Shown one piece after another: positions 55,845 through 64,000 of a stretch of 64,000 nt of DNA. Both the position numbers and the translations under genes were made by a program. This DNA comes from Siminovitchia acidinfaciens. Its GTDB lineage: Bacteria; Bacillota; Bacilli; Bacillales; Bacillaceae_C. The notes beneath the pieces are model-generated. The model had not been told where the DNA came from. It ran no database searches and saw only the letters and a program-made list of their open reading frames with translations. The DNA is taken from NCBI RefSeq assembly GCF_003605385.1, contig NZ_QYTV02000004.1, positions 248,001-312,000 of the forward strand, read 5' to 3'. Each line of letters begins with the position of its first letter. Position 1 is the first letter of the stretch.

Positions 55845-56515
55845 GCTGGAGCAGTTATAAGAGAGTTGGAGCAATTATAAGAGAGTTGGAGCAATTATAA
55901 GAGAGTTGGAGCAATTATAAGAGAGTTGGAGCAATTATAAGAGAGTTGGAGCAATTATAAGAGAGTTGGAGCAATTATAAGAGAGTTGGAGCAATTATAA
56001 GAGAGTTGGAGCAATTATAAGAGAGTTGGAGCAATTATAAGAGAGTTGGAGCAATTATAAGAGAGTTGGAGCAATTATAAGAGAGTTGGAGCAATTATAA
56101 GAGAGTTGGAGCAATTATAAGAGAGTTGGAGCAATTATAAGAGAGTTGGAGCAATTATAAGAGAGTTGGAGCAATTATAAGAGAGTTGGAGCAATTATAA
56201 GAGAGTTGGAGCAATTATAAGAGAGTTGGAGCAATTATAAGAGAGTTGGAGCAATTATAAGAGAGTTGGAGCAATTATAAGAGAGTTGGAGCAATTATAA
56301 GAGAGTTGGAGCAATTATAAGAGAGTTGGAGCAATTATAAGAGAGTTGGAGCAATTATAAGAGAGTTGGAGCAATTATAAGAGAGTTGGAGCAATTATAA
56401 GAGAGTTGGAGCAATTATAAGAGAGTTGGAGCAATTATAAGAGAGTTGGAGCAATTATAAGAGAGTTGGAGCAATTATAAGAGAGTTGGAGCAATTATAA
56501 GAGAGTTGGAGCAGC
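55845..56515. repeat. 20-bp tandem array 2 (about 33 units)
   Basis: GAGAGTTGGAGCAATTATAA is repeated 32 times without visible change from 55861, plus a final partial unit. The unit differs from array 1 at 3 of 20 positions. Like array 1 it fills a convergent gap and runs into a GC-rich hairpin. Confidence 0.95.
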
Positions 56516-56546
56516 CACGGAAGGTTTCCCCTTCCGTGGCTGCTCC
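56508..56546. terminator. hairpin closing array 2
   Basis: GGAGCAGCCACGGAAGG pairs with CCTTCCGTGGCTGCTCC. The left arm is the end of the last repeat unit, the same design as at 47174-47212. The 175 bases from here to the reductase stop hold nothing recognised. Confidence 0.6.
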
Positions 56547-56720
56547 AAGCTCATCTCCCTTCTGAAGCGTCTTGCACTAATCCCAGCCGTGTCACAGTTT
56601 CCTACTCAAAACAAATAATCCCCCTAACTATTGGAGGATTACCATTGTGTGAACTACCGCAAAATCCAATCACCTAAATAAATCCAGACAGCATCATTTC
56701 TACAGTGAGGGATTGTGCCG

Positions 56721-57767
56721 TCAAGTATGGATCGCTTTTTTCTCTTTTTTCGCCAAAGACTTTTTTTCTTCTTTTTCCCCCATGATGGATGTGCTATGTT
56801 GCGGCTGCAGCCTGGCTTTTGGATCGATGTGCATTTTTGCGTTGCTCACAGCAACAGGTGCTTCTCCAAACCCGGTAGCAATCAGCTTCACTTTTCCTTC
56901 ATATGTGCAAATATCGCCAACTGCATAGATTCCTTTGATGTTCGTTTCCATTTTCGAATTGACGACAATCGAATTCTTTTCAATGTCTAAGCCCCAGTCC
57001 TTGATAGGGCCGAGAGAAGAAATAAAGCCGTAATTAACGATAACATCATCAACTTCGACCACCTCCTTGCGGTCACTCCCTATCTCTTCTAGTACAACCT
57101 GCTCTATCCGGCCGTCCCCAATCAAGTCTACCGGTACAAACGGAGTCCGTATCTCCGCCATCGAATTTCGCAGCTGGTCCACGCTGCTTTCGTGCGCCCG
57201 GAATTTGTCCCGCCTATGTACAATCGTGACATTTTTGGCAATCGGCTCAAGCATCAATGACCAATCGACTGCAGAATCCCCTCCGCCAAACAGAACGACG
57301 CGCCTTCCGGCAAATTGATTCATATCTTTGATAAAATAATGCAAGTTCCGTCCTTCAAACCTTTCGGCTGCTTCAAGCTGGAGTTTTCTTGGCTGAAACG
57401 CGCCATTCCCTGCTGTAATGATAATTGTTTTTGTATGATGTACTTCTGTATTTGTGGTGATTTTGAAGGTCTCATCCGCCTGTTTTTCCACCTGTTCGAC
57501 TGATTGCCCCAGACAGACGATAGGGTCGAACTGATACATTTGCTCACAAAGTCCATCTATAAGATCCTGTGCTCTCACTTTTGGAAATCCAGCGATGTCA
57601 TAAATATATTTTTCGGGGTATAGGGCTGCCAGCTGGCCGCCCAATTGCGGTAAGCTTTCAATGATTTTCACTGTCATCTGTCGCATTCCTGCATAAAAAG
57701 CTGTGAAAAGTCCGGCCGGCCCTCCACCGATAATAGTCAAATCGTATAGTTCTTCATCGTGCAACAT
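56721..57767 (-). CDS. ferredoxin-NADP reductase, YumC type (copy 2)
   Basis: Same family and length as the copy at 43426. FAD motif [25 protein letters not shown] motif [27 protein letters not shown] and [22 protein letters not shown] are intact. Lys-rich tail. AAAGGAG precedes the ATG. It lies at the end of the minus-strand ferredoxin cluster and probably serves the two ferredoxins there. Confidence 0.93.
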   Translation of the reverse strand: MLHDEELYDLTIIGGGPAGLFTAFYAGMRQMTVKIIESLPQLGGQLAALYPEKYIYDIAGFPKVRAQDLIDGLCEQMYQFDPIVCLGQSVEQVEKQADETFKITTNTEVHHTKTIIITAGNGAFQPRKLQLEAAERFEGRNLHYFIKDMNQFAGRRVVLFGGGDSAVDWSLMLEPIAKNVTIVHRRDKFRAHESSVDQLRNSMAEIRTPFVPVDLIGDGRIEQVVLEEIGSDRKEVVEVDDVIVNYGFISSLGPIKDWGLDIEKNSIVVNSKMETNIKGIYAVGDICTYEGKVKLIATGFGEAPVAVSNAKMHIDPKARLQPQHSTSIMGEKEEKKSLAKKEKKAIHT

Positions 57768-57779
57768 CTGCGTCGCTCC

Positions 57780-57994
57780 TTTGGAAAAATTTTATTTCTT
57801 TAACTCGACGGTCATTTCGACTTCAATCGGCTTGCCCGAGTTAATGAAGCCACTCCAGGCTTAGCGATATAGCCGCCAAACACTGTTTATGAGCCAGGTC
57901 TACCGGTGCATCAGCAAGTATCTGCCGCTTCTAATCCGTTTTCAAAAAATTTTAATCCCCGAGCTTACAAGCATTTTCATTTCTCCACTTACTC
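57780..57994 (-). other. gap with possible gene remnant
   Basis: Between the reductase and terC. The minus strand has coding-like scraps in shifting frames (FENGLEAADT, VFGGYIAKPGV, INSGKPIEVEMTVELKK), suggesting a decayed gene. No family is certain. Confidence 0.25.
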
Positions 57995-58765
57995 TCAACC
58001 AAAGCGCTCTCTTTCCTCGGTACGGCTCTGCTTTTTCGCCACCACATAACCACTCACTAAAATACCAATAAATACGGTCCAAAATATCGCTTTCCATGTA
58101 AATGAATTAGGAAAAGCATACTTTAAAACAGCGACACGCGGATGTGCGAGAGTCAGGACCGCCAATTTTACGCCGACCCATCCGACCAGCAAAAATGCAG
58201 CCGACTCAAGTACCGGAAATCTCTGAAGCAAGCGAACAAATGTGACGGCAGCAAACCGCATCATGATCATGCCAATGACACCGCCGATAAAAATGACAAT
58301 GAACTGGCCTCCGTCAAGTCCGGCGACTGTAAATTTCCCAAGTGGTGTCAAAGTCACGGCCAGTGCAACAGCTGCCAGCATGGAATCCAGGGCAAAAGCA
58401 ATATCTGCCAGTTCAACTTTTAACACCGTCATCCAGAAAGAAGACCTCTTCCCCTCTTTTAGCCGGTCGCTGTCCTTTTCCTTCGCCCTTCCGATAAAAT
58501 GGTTGAAGCACAGATACAACAAGTAGGCCGAACCAATCGCCTGAACCTGCCAGATGTTCACTAATGCCACGATGATGAACAGGGCTGCAAACCGAAATAC
58601 AAAGGCACCCAGCAGACCGTAAAACAGCGCTTTCTTCTGCTTGTCCCTTGGCAAATGCTTCACCATTACAGCTATCACTACTGCATTATCAGCTGCTAAA
58701 ACTCCTTCAAGGCCTATTAAAATCAATAAAATCCAACCATATTCCAAGAGCAGGGTAATTTCCAA
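57995..58765 (-). CDS. TerC family integral membrane protein
   Basis: A membrane protein of the TerC/YceF-YkoY type; in Bacillus relatives export Mn2+ and help load secreted metalloenzymes. About seven membrane segments, with acidic residues inside them in LEGVLAADNAVVIAVMV (residue 20) and ELADIAFALDSMLAAVAL (residue 123), the metal-path signature. TTG start at 58765; ribosome site weak. It begins 12 bases after the ferredoxin gene, so it is cotranscribed with it. Confidence 0.88.
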   Translation of the reverse strand: MEITLLLEYGWILLILIGLEGVLAADNAVVIAVMVKHLPRDKQKKALFYGLLGAFVFRFAALFIIVALVNIWQVQAIGSAYLLYLCFNHFIGRAKEKDSDRLKEGKRSSFWMTVLKVELADIAFALDSMLAAVALAVTLTPLGKFTVAGLDGGQFIVIFIGGVIGMIMMRFAAVTFVRLLQRFPVLESAAFLLVGWVGVKLAVLTLAHPRVAVLKYAFPNSFTWKAIFWTVFIGILVSGYVVAKKQSRTEERERFG

Positions 58766-58777
58766 GCAGGTTGCCCC

Positions 58778-59038
58778 CTACGTTGTGACCTTTTCAAATT
58801 TGTCCGGATCACCCTCGAATGATTCCTCTGAAATACGGATGGAACCCGATGGGCACTCCTCAAAAGCGTCCTGTACATCCTCTTCGAATTCTTCATCCAC
58901 TTGGGCGGTCCCTCGATTATCGTCCTCCATCACAAAGGCCAAACCCTCTTCATCGTAGTCATATATATCCGGTGCAAGCGATCCGCATGAACCGCAGCTT
59001 ATGCAAGTATCCCTATTGACGATCGTATATAACGCCAT
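58778..59038 (-). CDS. [4Fe-4S] ferredoxin (copy 2)
   Basis: 86 residues; cluster ligands CISCGSC at residues 12-18 and a distant Cys in FEECPSGSI near residue 62. Very acidic. GGGAGGAG precedes the ATG. Paralog of the ferredoxin at 42912; each paralog lies near its own reductase. Confidence 0.92.
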   Translation of the reverse strand: MALYTIVNRDTCISCGSCGSLAPDIYDYDEEGLAFVMEDDNRGTAQVDEEFEEDVQDAFEECPSGSIRISEESFEGDPDKFEKVTT

Positions 59039-59143
59039 ATCAAGTCTCCTCCCTAATAAAAGGATGGCTGGCTTCAGCTATAAAATGAGGTGTCATTTTG
59101 CCGAAAGATCCTCTGCAATGACACCTGCACACATCACATATTA

Positions 59144-59323
59144 TCAACTGTCCACCCCGACCTTTTCCTTTTCTTCATATTGTAGAATCCTTTGTTCAAA
59201 ATGCAGTTTGACGATTGCATCCCTTTCGCAAAGAGAACATCGCATTCGACAACGCGGCTTGCTGACATGAGGAGCTTTTGCAAACTTGACTGCTTCTTTT
59301 AAGTGATCGACGCAAACCCACAT
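59144..59323 (-). CDS. small Cys-rich protein, 59 residues
   Basis: Starts MWVCVDHLKEAVKFAK at 59323, 6 bases after GGGGAGGGAG. It contains C-x3-C-x2-C (CRMRCSLC) in its middle plus an early Cys and His, consistent with a zinc knuckle. It follows the [2Fe-2S] ferredoxin gene by 36 bases, so it is probably in the same operon. No family recognised. Confidence 0.6.
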   Translation of the reverse strand: MWVCVDHLKEAVKFAKAPHVSKPRCRMRCSLCERDAIVKLHFEQRILQYEEKEKVGVDS

Positions 59324-59359
59324 CGCTCTCCCTCCCCGTTCATTTAACAATCCACCGGT

Positions 59360-59710
59360 TTACTTAACCTGAGCAGGCTTTCTGTCAAGCTTGTCCGGCT
59401 TCCTTTTCTTCACCTGTTTCGTAATTTCCATATCCCAGGCAACAGCGACATCTCCATCTTTAACAAATGTTTGGCATCCAAGGCGATATCCTTTTTCCAA
59501 CCACTCTTCGCCAAGCTTTCTTTGCTCCTGCCTGGTGACTTTATCCAAATGCTCAGCACCTTCTACCGGCTTAAAGACACATGTTCCGCAAATTCCACCG
59601 CCACACAGATTCGGAAGGTCCCCATCATAACGGAGAGACATTCTAAGAATATTGGAGTTCTCCGGGACATCAAATGTTTTTTCGCTGTTGACAAAATGAA
59701 TTTTAGGCAT
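59360..59710 (-). CDS. [2Fe-2S] plant-type ferredoxin
   Basis: 116-residue electron carrier with the ligand pattern C-x5-C-x2-C...C in NLCGGGICGTCVF (residues 35-47) and RLGCQTF near residue 79. A basic C-terminal tail (KKRKPDKLDRKPAQVK) is unusual and may dock onto a partner. AAAGGAGG precedes the ATG. First gene of a unit starting behind the palindromic operator at 59732-59750. Confidence 0.9.
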   Translation of the reverse strand: MPKIHFVNSEKTFDVPENSNILRMSLRYDGDLPNLCGGGICGTCVFKPVEGAEHLDKVTRQEQRKLGEEWLEKGYRLGCQTFVKDGDVAVAWDMEITKQVKKRKPDKLDRKPAQVK

Positions 59711-59731
59711 ATCCTAGCTCCTCCTTTTCTT

Positions 59732-59750
59732 TTGGTATATGGTATACCAA
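59732..59750. promoter_or_regulatory. palindromic operator upstream of the [2Fe-2S] ferredoxin
   Basis: TTGGTATATGGTATACCAA, a near-perfect palindrome of the GntR-family look, immediately upstream of the ferredoxin ribosome site. A partial copy is before the TenA-like gene (63266-63278). Confidence 0.55.
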
Positions 59751-59941
59751 AGTAAGCAAAATAAAAATTATGGTGTAAACCAAGGGCCCAACTCTCATTG
59801 AGCCCTCACTTTGCTTTTCAGGTCTTTCAATCACCCTTTGTAAAAAATTGCTTTGCAATCTATTTTTTTCAAAGAATCTATTCTGTTATGAATTTCAATG
59901 CCTGAAAGTTTTATTTTTAATCCGATGCATCATTTCAAAGC

Positions 59942-60445
59942 TTATTTTTTAATGTCTGCCTGCGTCTCGACGGTCATGCCTTCTTTTTCCAAATGACTTT
60001 GCAAAGCTTGGAGCGCAGCTGTACCAACCGCTGTATCCTGTTCCCCGTTTCCGCCGCTGATTCCTACTCCTCCAACCACTTCACCGTCAACAACGATCGG
60101 GAATCCCCCGACAAAGATAGCAAACTTTCCCGGAAACATAAGTTGAATCCCATATGCTTCGTTTCCTGGAAGTGCCGGACCATTCGGCTCTGTGTTGAAC
60201 AAGTGAGTGGAGCGCTTATGGCCTGCTGCCGTAAAGGCCTTGGCAATTGCAATTTCCGGTCCTGTGATTCGCGCTTCATTCATCCTTTCAAGAGCGATCA
60301 GATTTCCGCCCTCGTCCACGATGGCGATCGTTTCCGCCACGTTGATTTCTTCTGATTTCTTTTTCGCAGCTTCAATCATCAGCTTGGCTGCTTCCAATTC
60401 AAGTTTAATAGCTGTTTTAAAAATCTTCTTCTCTGTCACTGACAT
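59942..60445 (-). CDS. GlcG/HbpS-type heme-degrading-domain protein
   Basis: A PduO-C/GlcG/HbpS fold protein, 167 residues from MSVTEKK (AAAGGAGG 10 bases ahead). Landmarks: AIVDEGGNLIALERMNEA near residue 41, IAIAKAFTAAGHKRST near residue 64, and VGGFPIVVDGEVVGGVGISGG near residue 112. Family members bind heme or cobalamin or act as accessory proteins to oxidases; none of these can be assigned here. It follows the aldehyde dehydrogenase gene across a double interspersed repeat. Confidence 0.83.
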   Translation of the reverse strand: MSVTEKKIFKTAIKLELEAAKLMIEAAKKKSEEINVAETIAIVDEGGNLIALERMNEARITGPEIAIAKAFTAAGHKRSTHLFNTEPNGPALPGNEAYGIQLMFPGKFAIFVGGFPIVVDGEVVGGVGISGGNGEQDTAVGTAALQALQSHLEKEGMTVETQADIKK

Positions 60446-60527
60446 GTGTTTTTTTCCTCCTTTATTAAATCTAGCCTTAGGTGCGATCGGCTCGAAGTCA
60501 TAAGTCAAATTACTGTGATGACTAAAA

Positions 60528-60834
60528 AGCTGCCTCCTCAGGAACCGTCTTATTTGCCCGCGCTGAGCAAGGCGCTTTCACTTTTCTTTTTGTCCAGCTG
60601 CAGGCGGCAGGGGCTCGAGGCCGCTTCGATCCGGTCAATGAAGGCAAAGAACGCCTTCACCGCCCGGCTCTCCAGCGCTTGTCGCCCCTAAGCAGCCGCC
60701 TTCCGCTTTTCTAGTGTCCAGTTGCAGCGCCTAGCCCCTCGAGGTCACAAGCCGCTTCCCTGTGGTGGCTGAAAAGCTGCCTCCTCGGGAACCGTCTTGT
60801 GCTTGTCGGGGCTGAACAAGGCGCTTTCACTTTT
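60528..60834. repeat. interspersed repeat element, copies 6a and 6b (tandem)
   Basis: Two inverted copies back to back, joined at CTTTTCTAGTGTCCAGTTGC near 60710. Each has the core GGAACCGTCTT preceded by GCCTCCTC. The final CTAG at 60835-60838 supplies the stop codon of the aldehyde dehydrogenase gene. Confidence 0.75.
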
Positions 60835-62301
60835 CTAGTAACCGACATAAACTGTTTTCACTTGCGAAAAGAATTCTAATCCAACTCTTCCTGATTCACG
60901 GAAGGTGGCTGTACTTGAGTTTTTGAATCCGCCGAACGGAGCATTCATCAAGTTCCCTGTAGTTGTCCTGTTCACTTTTACCGTACCCGCCTGGATGTTT
61001 TTCGTGAATTCGTTTGCAACTTTCAGGTTGTTGGTCACGATGGAAGCGGACAGGCCGTAGTCTACCCCGTTCGCAATTTCCATGGCTTCTTCGTATGTAG
61101 ACACTTCAATGACGGCGACAACCGGACCGAAGATTTCTTCCCGCGCGATGCGCATATCAGGTTGTACGTCTGTAAAAATCGCCGGTTCCACATAATAGCC
61201 TTTGGCATACTCTCCGTCCGTAATCTGCTTGCCCCCGTAAACGAGGTTCGCGCCTTCCCGAGTACCAATGTCAATATAGTTCAGGATGTTTTTCAACTGA
61301 CGGTTGTTGGCGACCGGACCAATTTTGACTCCTTCTTCAAAGCCGTTGCCGATCTTTAAGTTCTTCGTTTTTTCAATCAATTTGTTGATAAATACTTCCT
61401 TAATGCTTTTCATAACTATGACACGGCTTGTTCCAGTACAAGCCTGGCCTGTCAGCGCAAAAGCCCCGTTGATTGTAAGCGTCGCAGCCAGGTCCAAATC
61501 GGCATCTTCCATAATGATGATGGGATTTTTTCCTCCGAGCTCCATTTGTGTCCTTGTGGAAAAGGAGGACTTGCTGTGTATGTCTTCTCCCGCTGCTGTG
61601 GAGCCAGTGAAAGTAACGGCCTTGATTGCTTCGTGAGTCACTAATAGATCGCCGATGTCAGATGACTTTCCGGTTACAAAATTGATAACCCCTTTTGGTA
61701 TCCCTGCATCCAGAAGTGCTTCAACCAGCCTGAAGGCGATGAGTGGTGTGTCTGATGAGGGTTTGAATACCACGGTATTTCCAGTGATCAAAGCCGGAGC
61801 AATCTTTCTGGCTGGAATCGAGATTGGGAAGTTCCAAGGCGTGATGACAGAAACCACCCCAAGCGGTTCGCGTTCTGTGGACACCTTCATGTTCGGATCA
61901 TCATGCGGGAAAGTCTCACCTGTGAACGTTTGACCTTCCACTGCATAGAAGCGGAGGGTCTGGGCGGATCTGATCACTTCGTTCCTGGCATCGTTGACAT
62001 GTTTCCCTTCTTCCCTCGTCAACTCCTCAGCCAATGTATCAACGCTTTGCTCCATAATATCCGCCGCTTTGTTTAAAATGGCAGCCCGTTTGGACGGCGA
62101 AGTCGCAGCCCATTCAGGAAAAGCTCTGGATGCTGCTTCAATCGCCTGGCGGACGTCTTCTTCATTGGATGCCTGAAAAATCCCTACAATTTCTTCCTTG
62201 TTGGCCGGATTGATGCTAGAAAATGTTTGGCCGCTTTGGGATTCACTCCAGCTACCGTCTATCAAGTTTTTAAAAGTTTCAACCTTCGTAGTAGTCAGCA
62301 A
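60835..62301 (-). CDS. aldehyde dehydrogenase, alpha-ketoglutarate-semialdehyde type
   Basis: NAD(P)-dependent oxidation of an aldehyde to the acid. SVITPWNFPISIPARKIAPAL near residue 150, NAD motif VTFTGSTAAG near residue 227, catalytic Glu in MELGGKNP near residue 258 and catalytic Cys in TGQACTGTSRV near residue 291. It most resembles YcbD-like 2,5-dioxovalerate/ketoglutarate-semialdehyde dehydrogenases; substrate not proven. 488 residues; TTG start behind AAGGTGAT. The TAG stop lies in an interspersed repeat. Confidence 0.9.
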   Translation of the reverse strand: MLTTTKVETFKNLIDGSWSESQSGQTFSSINPANKEEIVGIFQASNEEDVRQAIEAASRAFPEWAATSPSKRAAILNKAADIMEQSVDTLAEELTREEGKHVNDARNEVIRSAQTLRFYAVEGQTFTGETFPHDDPNMKVSTEREPLGVVSVITPWNFPISIPARKIAPALITGNTVVFKPSSDTPLIAFRLVEALLDAGIPKGVINFVTGKSSDIGDLLVTHEAIKAVTFTGSTAAGEDIHSKSSFSTRTQMELGGKNPIIIMEDADLDLAATLTINGAFALTGQACTGTSRVIVMKSIKEVFINKLIEKTKNLKIGNGFEEGVKIGPVANNRQLKNILNYIDIGTREGANLVYGGKQITDGEYAKGYYVEPAIFTDVQPDMRIAREEIFGPVVAVIEVSTYEEAMEIANGVDYGLSASIVTNNLKVANEFTKNIQAGTVKVNRTTTGNLMNAPFGGFKNSSTATFRESGRVGLEFFSQVKTVYVGY

Positions 62302-62502
62302 CGTTTATCACCTTTTCATTGATATTTCCAATGGAGTGACCGCCCGCTCATAGATTGATAGACTTGGAAGTAGCCAGCGGTCATCTTTTAAAAAAATCGG
62401 ACCTGCGCCACGGGCAGAATTACTCTATCCTGCCAAACCATTGATGCTCTTATTTCCGGCCCGGGCTTGTTCGATTTTAAATCCGATTTTGCCAGTGCAT
62501 TA

Positions 62503-63231
62503 TTAAGATTGGATCAATTCTCCAAGATCCTGTTCAATATATTCTCTCCACAAGCCATCCATATACATGCGGCGCATTTTCGCTCCAGTGCGAACAATTT
62601 CGAGGCAGCGTTGCTGTAATTCAGGCGTGTCCGCGTGCTCAAGAACAATCTTGTATCCGCGCTCGCCATGAATTTCGTCAGATACGATGTGAAGATCGAA
62701 GAATTCAATCTCTTCATCTGTAAATCCGTATTTTTCCCTCAATGCAGGTGTCTGTTTTCTATAGATGTCAGGAACTTGAGATTCAAGACCGACTACGAGT
62801 GCAGCTGTTGCAACAACGAAGTTTTCACGGGCTGCTACTGCATAGCACCAGCTTTGAAGTCCTAGTGTTGTAATTGCCATATTGTCAGGATTAACAACTC
62901 TTTCAGCAGATGAACCGCAAGCTTCTGCGAAACGGATCAACAGGTCTGTGTGGCGGTCGCCTGCAATTTCTTCTTCATACATATTTTGAAGCGTGAAGTC
63001 CTTTGCACTTAAAAACTTCTCATCCATCGGAGTATTATGGTAGATATACGCCAGGTAGTCAGCAAACGGCCCAACATAGTGATAATGGTTTTCGGCCCAT
63101 CTCGCGAAGTGTTTTCTTTCAAGCTTTCCTTCTGCCCAAGCTACAGTAAAGGGAGCCTTTTGGCTGTGATTTCCTGCGATTGCAATCTCCAATTCTTTAC
63201 GAAAGTCCTCTTTTGATAATAGTTCTGCCAT
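62503..63231 (-). CDS. TenA/PqqC-like protein, probable heme-oxygenase-fold di-iron oxidase
   Basis: 242 residues, all-helical, of the TenA/PqqC/CADD superfamily. Possible metal ligands are spaced as in HDO di-iron enzymes: E86-E88 with H94 (NMYEEEIAGDRH), E150 (VVGLESQVP), H181, D185 and H188 (DLHIVSDEIHG). Thiaminase-type TenA proteins lack this set. HDO members oxygenate or cleave C-C or C-N bonds and need external electrons, which the nearby ferredoxins could give. GAGGAGG precedes the ATG. It heads a unit behind a GTATAC operator-like site. Confidence 0.78.
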   Translation of the reverse strand: MAELLSKEDFRKELEIAIAGNHSQKAPFTVAWAEGKLERKHFARWAENHYHYVGPFADYLAYIYHNTPMDEKFLSAKDFTLQNMYEEEIAGDRHTDLLIRFAEACGSSAERVVNPDNMAITTLGLQSWCYAVAARENFVVATAALVVGLESQVPDIYRKQTPALREKYGFTDEEIEFFDLHIVSDEIHGERGYKIVLEHADTPELQQRCLEIVRTGAKMRRMYMDGLWREYIEQDLGELIQS

Positions 63232-63265
63232 TGTTATTTTCCTCCTCGAATATTGTATTTGATAT

Positions 63266-63278
63266 TTTGTATACCATT
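63266..63278. promoter_or_regulatory. operator-like site upstream of the TenA-like gene
   Basis: TTTGTATACCAT; on the other strand TGGTATACAA. It shares GGTATAC with the palindrome at 59732-59750 and lies about 35 bases before the gene. Confidence 0.45.
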
Positions 63279-63385
63279 TAAGTTAAAAAATAAAGTGGAG
63301 TTTTGTCCGTTTTTAACTCAATGGGAATTCCTAGATTCATATAGTAAAACTTAGCTTTTAAAGGTGTTAAAAATTGAGGTTGGTG

Positions 63386-64000
63386 TCATAGTATTTTGGA
63401 ATCTTCTTTTATTAATTTCATCATTTCACTTGAGAGATTATCAAGCGCTTCTTCGACGATTTGCCTGCCAATTTCGAAATCAGCTTTTGTAGCATCTCCG
63501 ATGCAGCCATTTTTGGTCATTTCTTCATACCGATAGAAACCTTTTAGTGCCTTTCCCGGTCTAAGTTGGGTCCATCTTCCCGGCTCCTGTATGTCCCCTC
63601 TTTGCAGTTTGTCTGCACGAATGAGCTCTGGGGCCAAGTAGAGCGCTTCAGAAATTTCCCTTTCACAGCTGTGCCCGAACAATGTTGAATGAACGTTTTC
63701 AGCTATTGCATTTTTTGCCGAAGCGGTCGTTTTCGCATAATACACTTCGACATTCATTTCTTCGGTAATCATGTTCATTGCCACATCCAGGGTTGACTGA
63801 TTGCCGCCATGGGAATTTAAAAATAGAAATCGCTCAATGCCATGATGCTTCAATGACGAAACTATATCCTTCAGCAGCATGATTAATGTTGTAGGTTTCA
63901 GCGAAATCGTTCCCGGAAAATTCAAGTGATGGGTGGAAACGCCCATGTTGACTGTCGGTGTAATGATGGCGTATGGATATAATCTCTCTCCTAGTTTGAC
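63386..64000 (-). CDS. creatininase family protein (5' end outside the window)
   Basis: Metal-dependent amidohydrolase of the creatininase/MftE-like family. The open frame continues to the window edge (reading ERLYPYAIITPTVNMGVSTHH), so the N terminus is missing. Landmarks: [35 protein letters not shown] and GHSCEREISEALYLAP, which carry the expected metal His, Asp and Glu residues. Creatinine itself is an unlikely substrate; small amides or cyclic amides are possible. Its stop lies 155 bases before the TenA-like gene, on the same strand. Confidence 0.85.
   Translation of the reverse strand, partial: VKLGERLYPYAIITPTVNMGVSTHHLNFPGTISLKPTTLIMLLKDIVSSLKHHGIERFLFLNSHGGNQSTLDVAMNMITEEMNVEVYYAKTTASAKNAIAENVHSTLFGHSCEREISEALYLAPELIRADKLQRGDIQEPGRWTQLRPGKALKGFYRYEEMTKNGCIGDATKADFEIGRQIVEEALDNLSSEMMKLIKEDSKIL

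Noticed and set aside
62302-62502. Terminator or riboswitch between the TenA-like and aldehyde dehydrogenase genes
   Set aside because: Several short inverted repeats can be drawn but none has a clear stem plus T-run, so I list no feature.

Overview
The window comes from a low-to-moderate GC, endospore-forming Firmicute of the Bacillaceae type. The evidence is AGGAGG-type ribosome sites, frequent TTG/GTG starts, T-box leaders, a YyaC germination-protease-like protein, an HxlR-controlled ribulose monophosphate (RuMP) module and a class D sortase with an LPXTA substrate. Species cannot be fixed from the sequence alone. No rRNA, tRNA, CRISPR array, prophage or intact insertion sequence was seen.

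Layout. 0.3-17.5 kb is mainly housekeeping: nagB, a LysR/YeiH pair, secreted gamma-glutamyltransferase, a stand-alone trpE behind two tandem tryptophan T-boxes, a FrnE-like oxidoreductase, pheA, Mn-dependent pyrophosphatase, a lipoprotein PBP, a SAM hydroxide adenosyltransferase, a secreted phosphodiesterase and a flavodoxin. 18.5-26.6 kb is a formaldehyde-handling module: hxlA and hxlB, their regulator hxlR, and zwf-pgi-gnd, which together can run a dissimilatory RuMP cycle. 27-30.6 kb holds a cyclase-family hydrolase, a Gfo/Idh/MocA oxidoreductase, a Cof-type phosphatase and yyaC.

30.7-46.4 kb is an unusually elaborate histidine-use region. It has hutH, hutU, hutI and hutG, a HisC-like aminotransferase next to a 2-hydroxyacid dehydrogenase, a ferredoxin with its NADP reductase, a YuiF-like permease, and a degenerate urocanase-like protein (catalytic Cys and the Gly-rich loop missing, C-terminal part lost) placed directly before a REC/AraC-type regulator. 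Two promoter regions in this cluster (before hisC and before the reductase) share a block of about 84 bp. 47.3-52.5 kb is NAD synthesis (nadB-nadC-nadA with divergent nifS). 53-55.7 kb encodes a lipoprotein, a processed acidic LPXTA surface protein and its sortase.

56.7-64 kb is a minus-strand cluster: a second ferredoxin reductase, TerC, [4Fe-4S] and [2Fe-2S] ferredoxins, a GlcG/HbpS-like protein, a semialdehyde-type dehydrogenase, a TenA/PqqC-like (probable di-iron) protein and a creatininase-family amidohydrolase cut by the window edge. It looks like an oxidative catabolic pathway I do not recognise.

The most striking non-coding signal is the density of intergenic repeats. There are two near-identical 20-bp arrays (about 32 copies each), each ending in a GC-rich hairpin; 20/21-bp arrays of two other families; a 52-bp hairpin-repeat family at three loci, two of them bracketing hxlAB; and a 200-350 bp interspersed element that abuts or enters gene 3' ends. 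The tandem units are all close to whole numbers of DNA helical turns.
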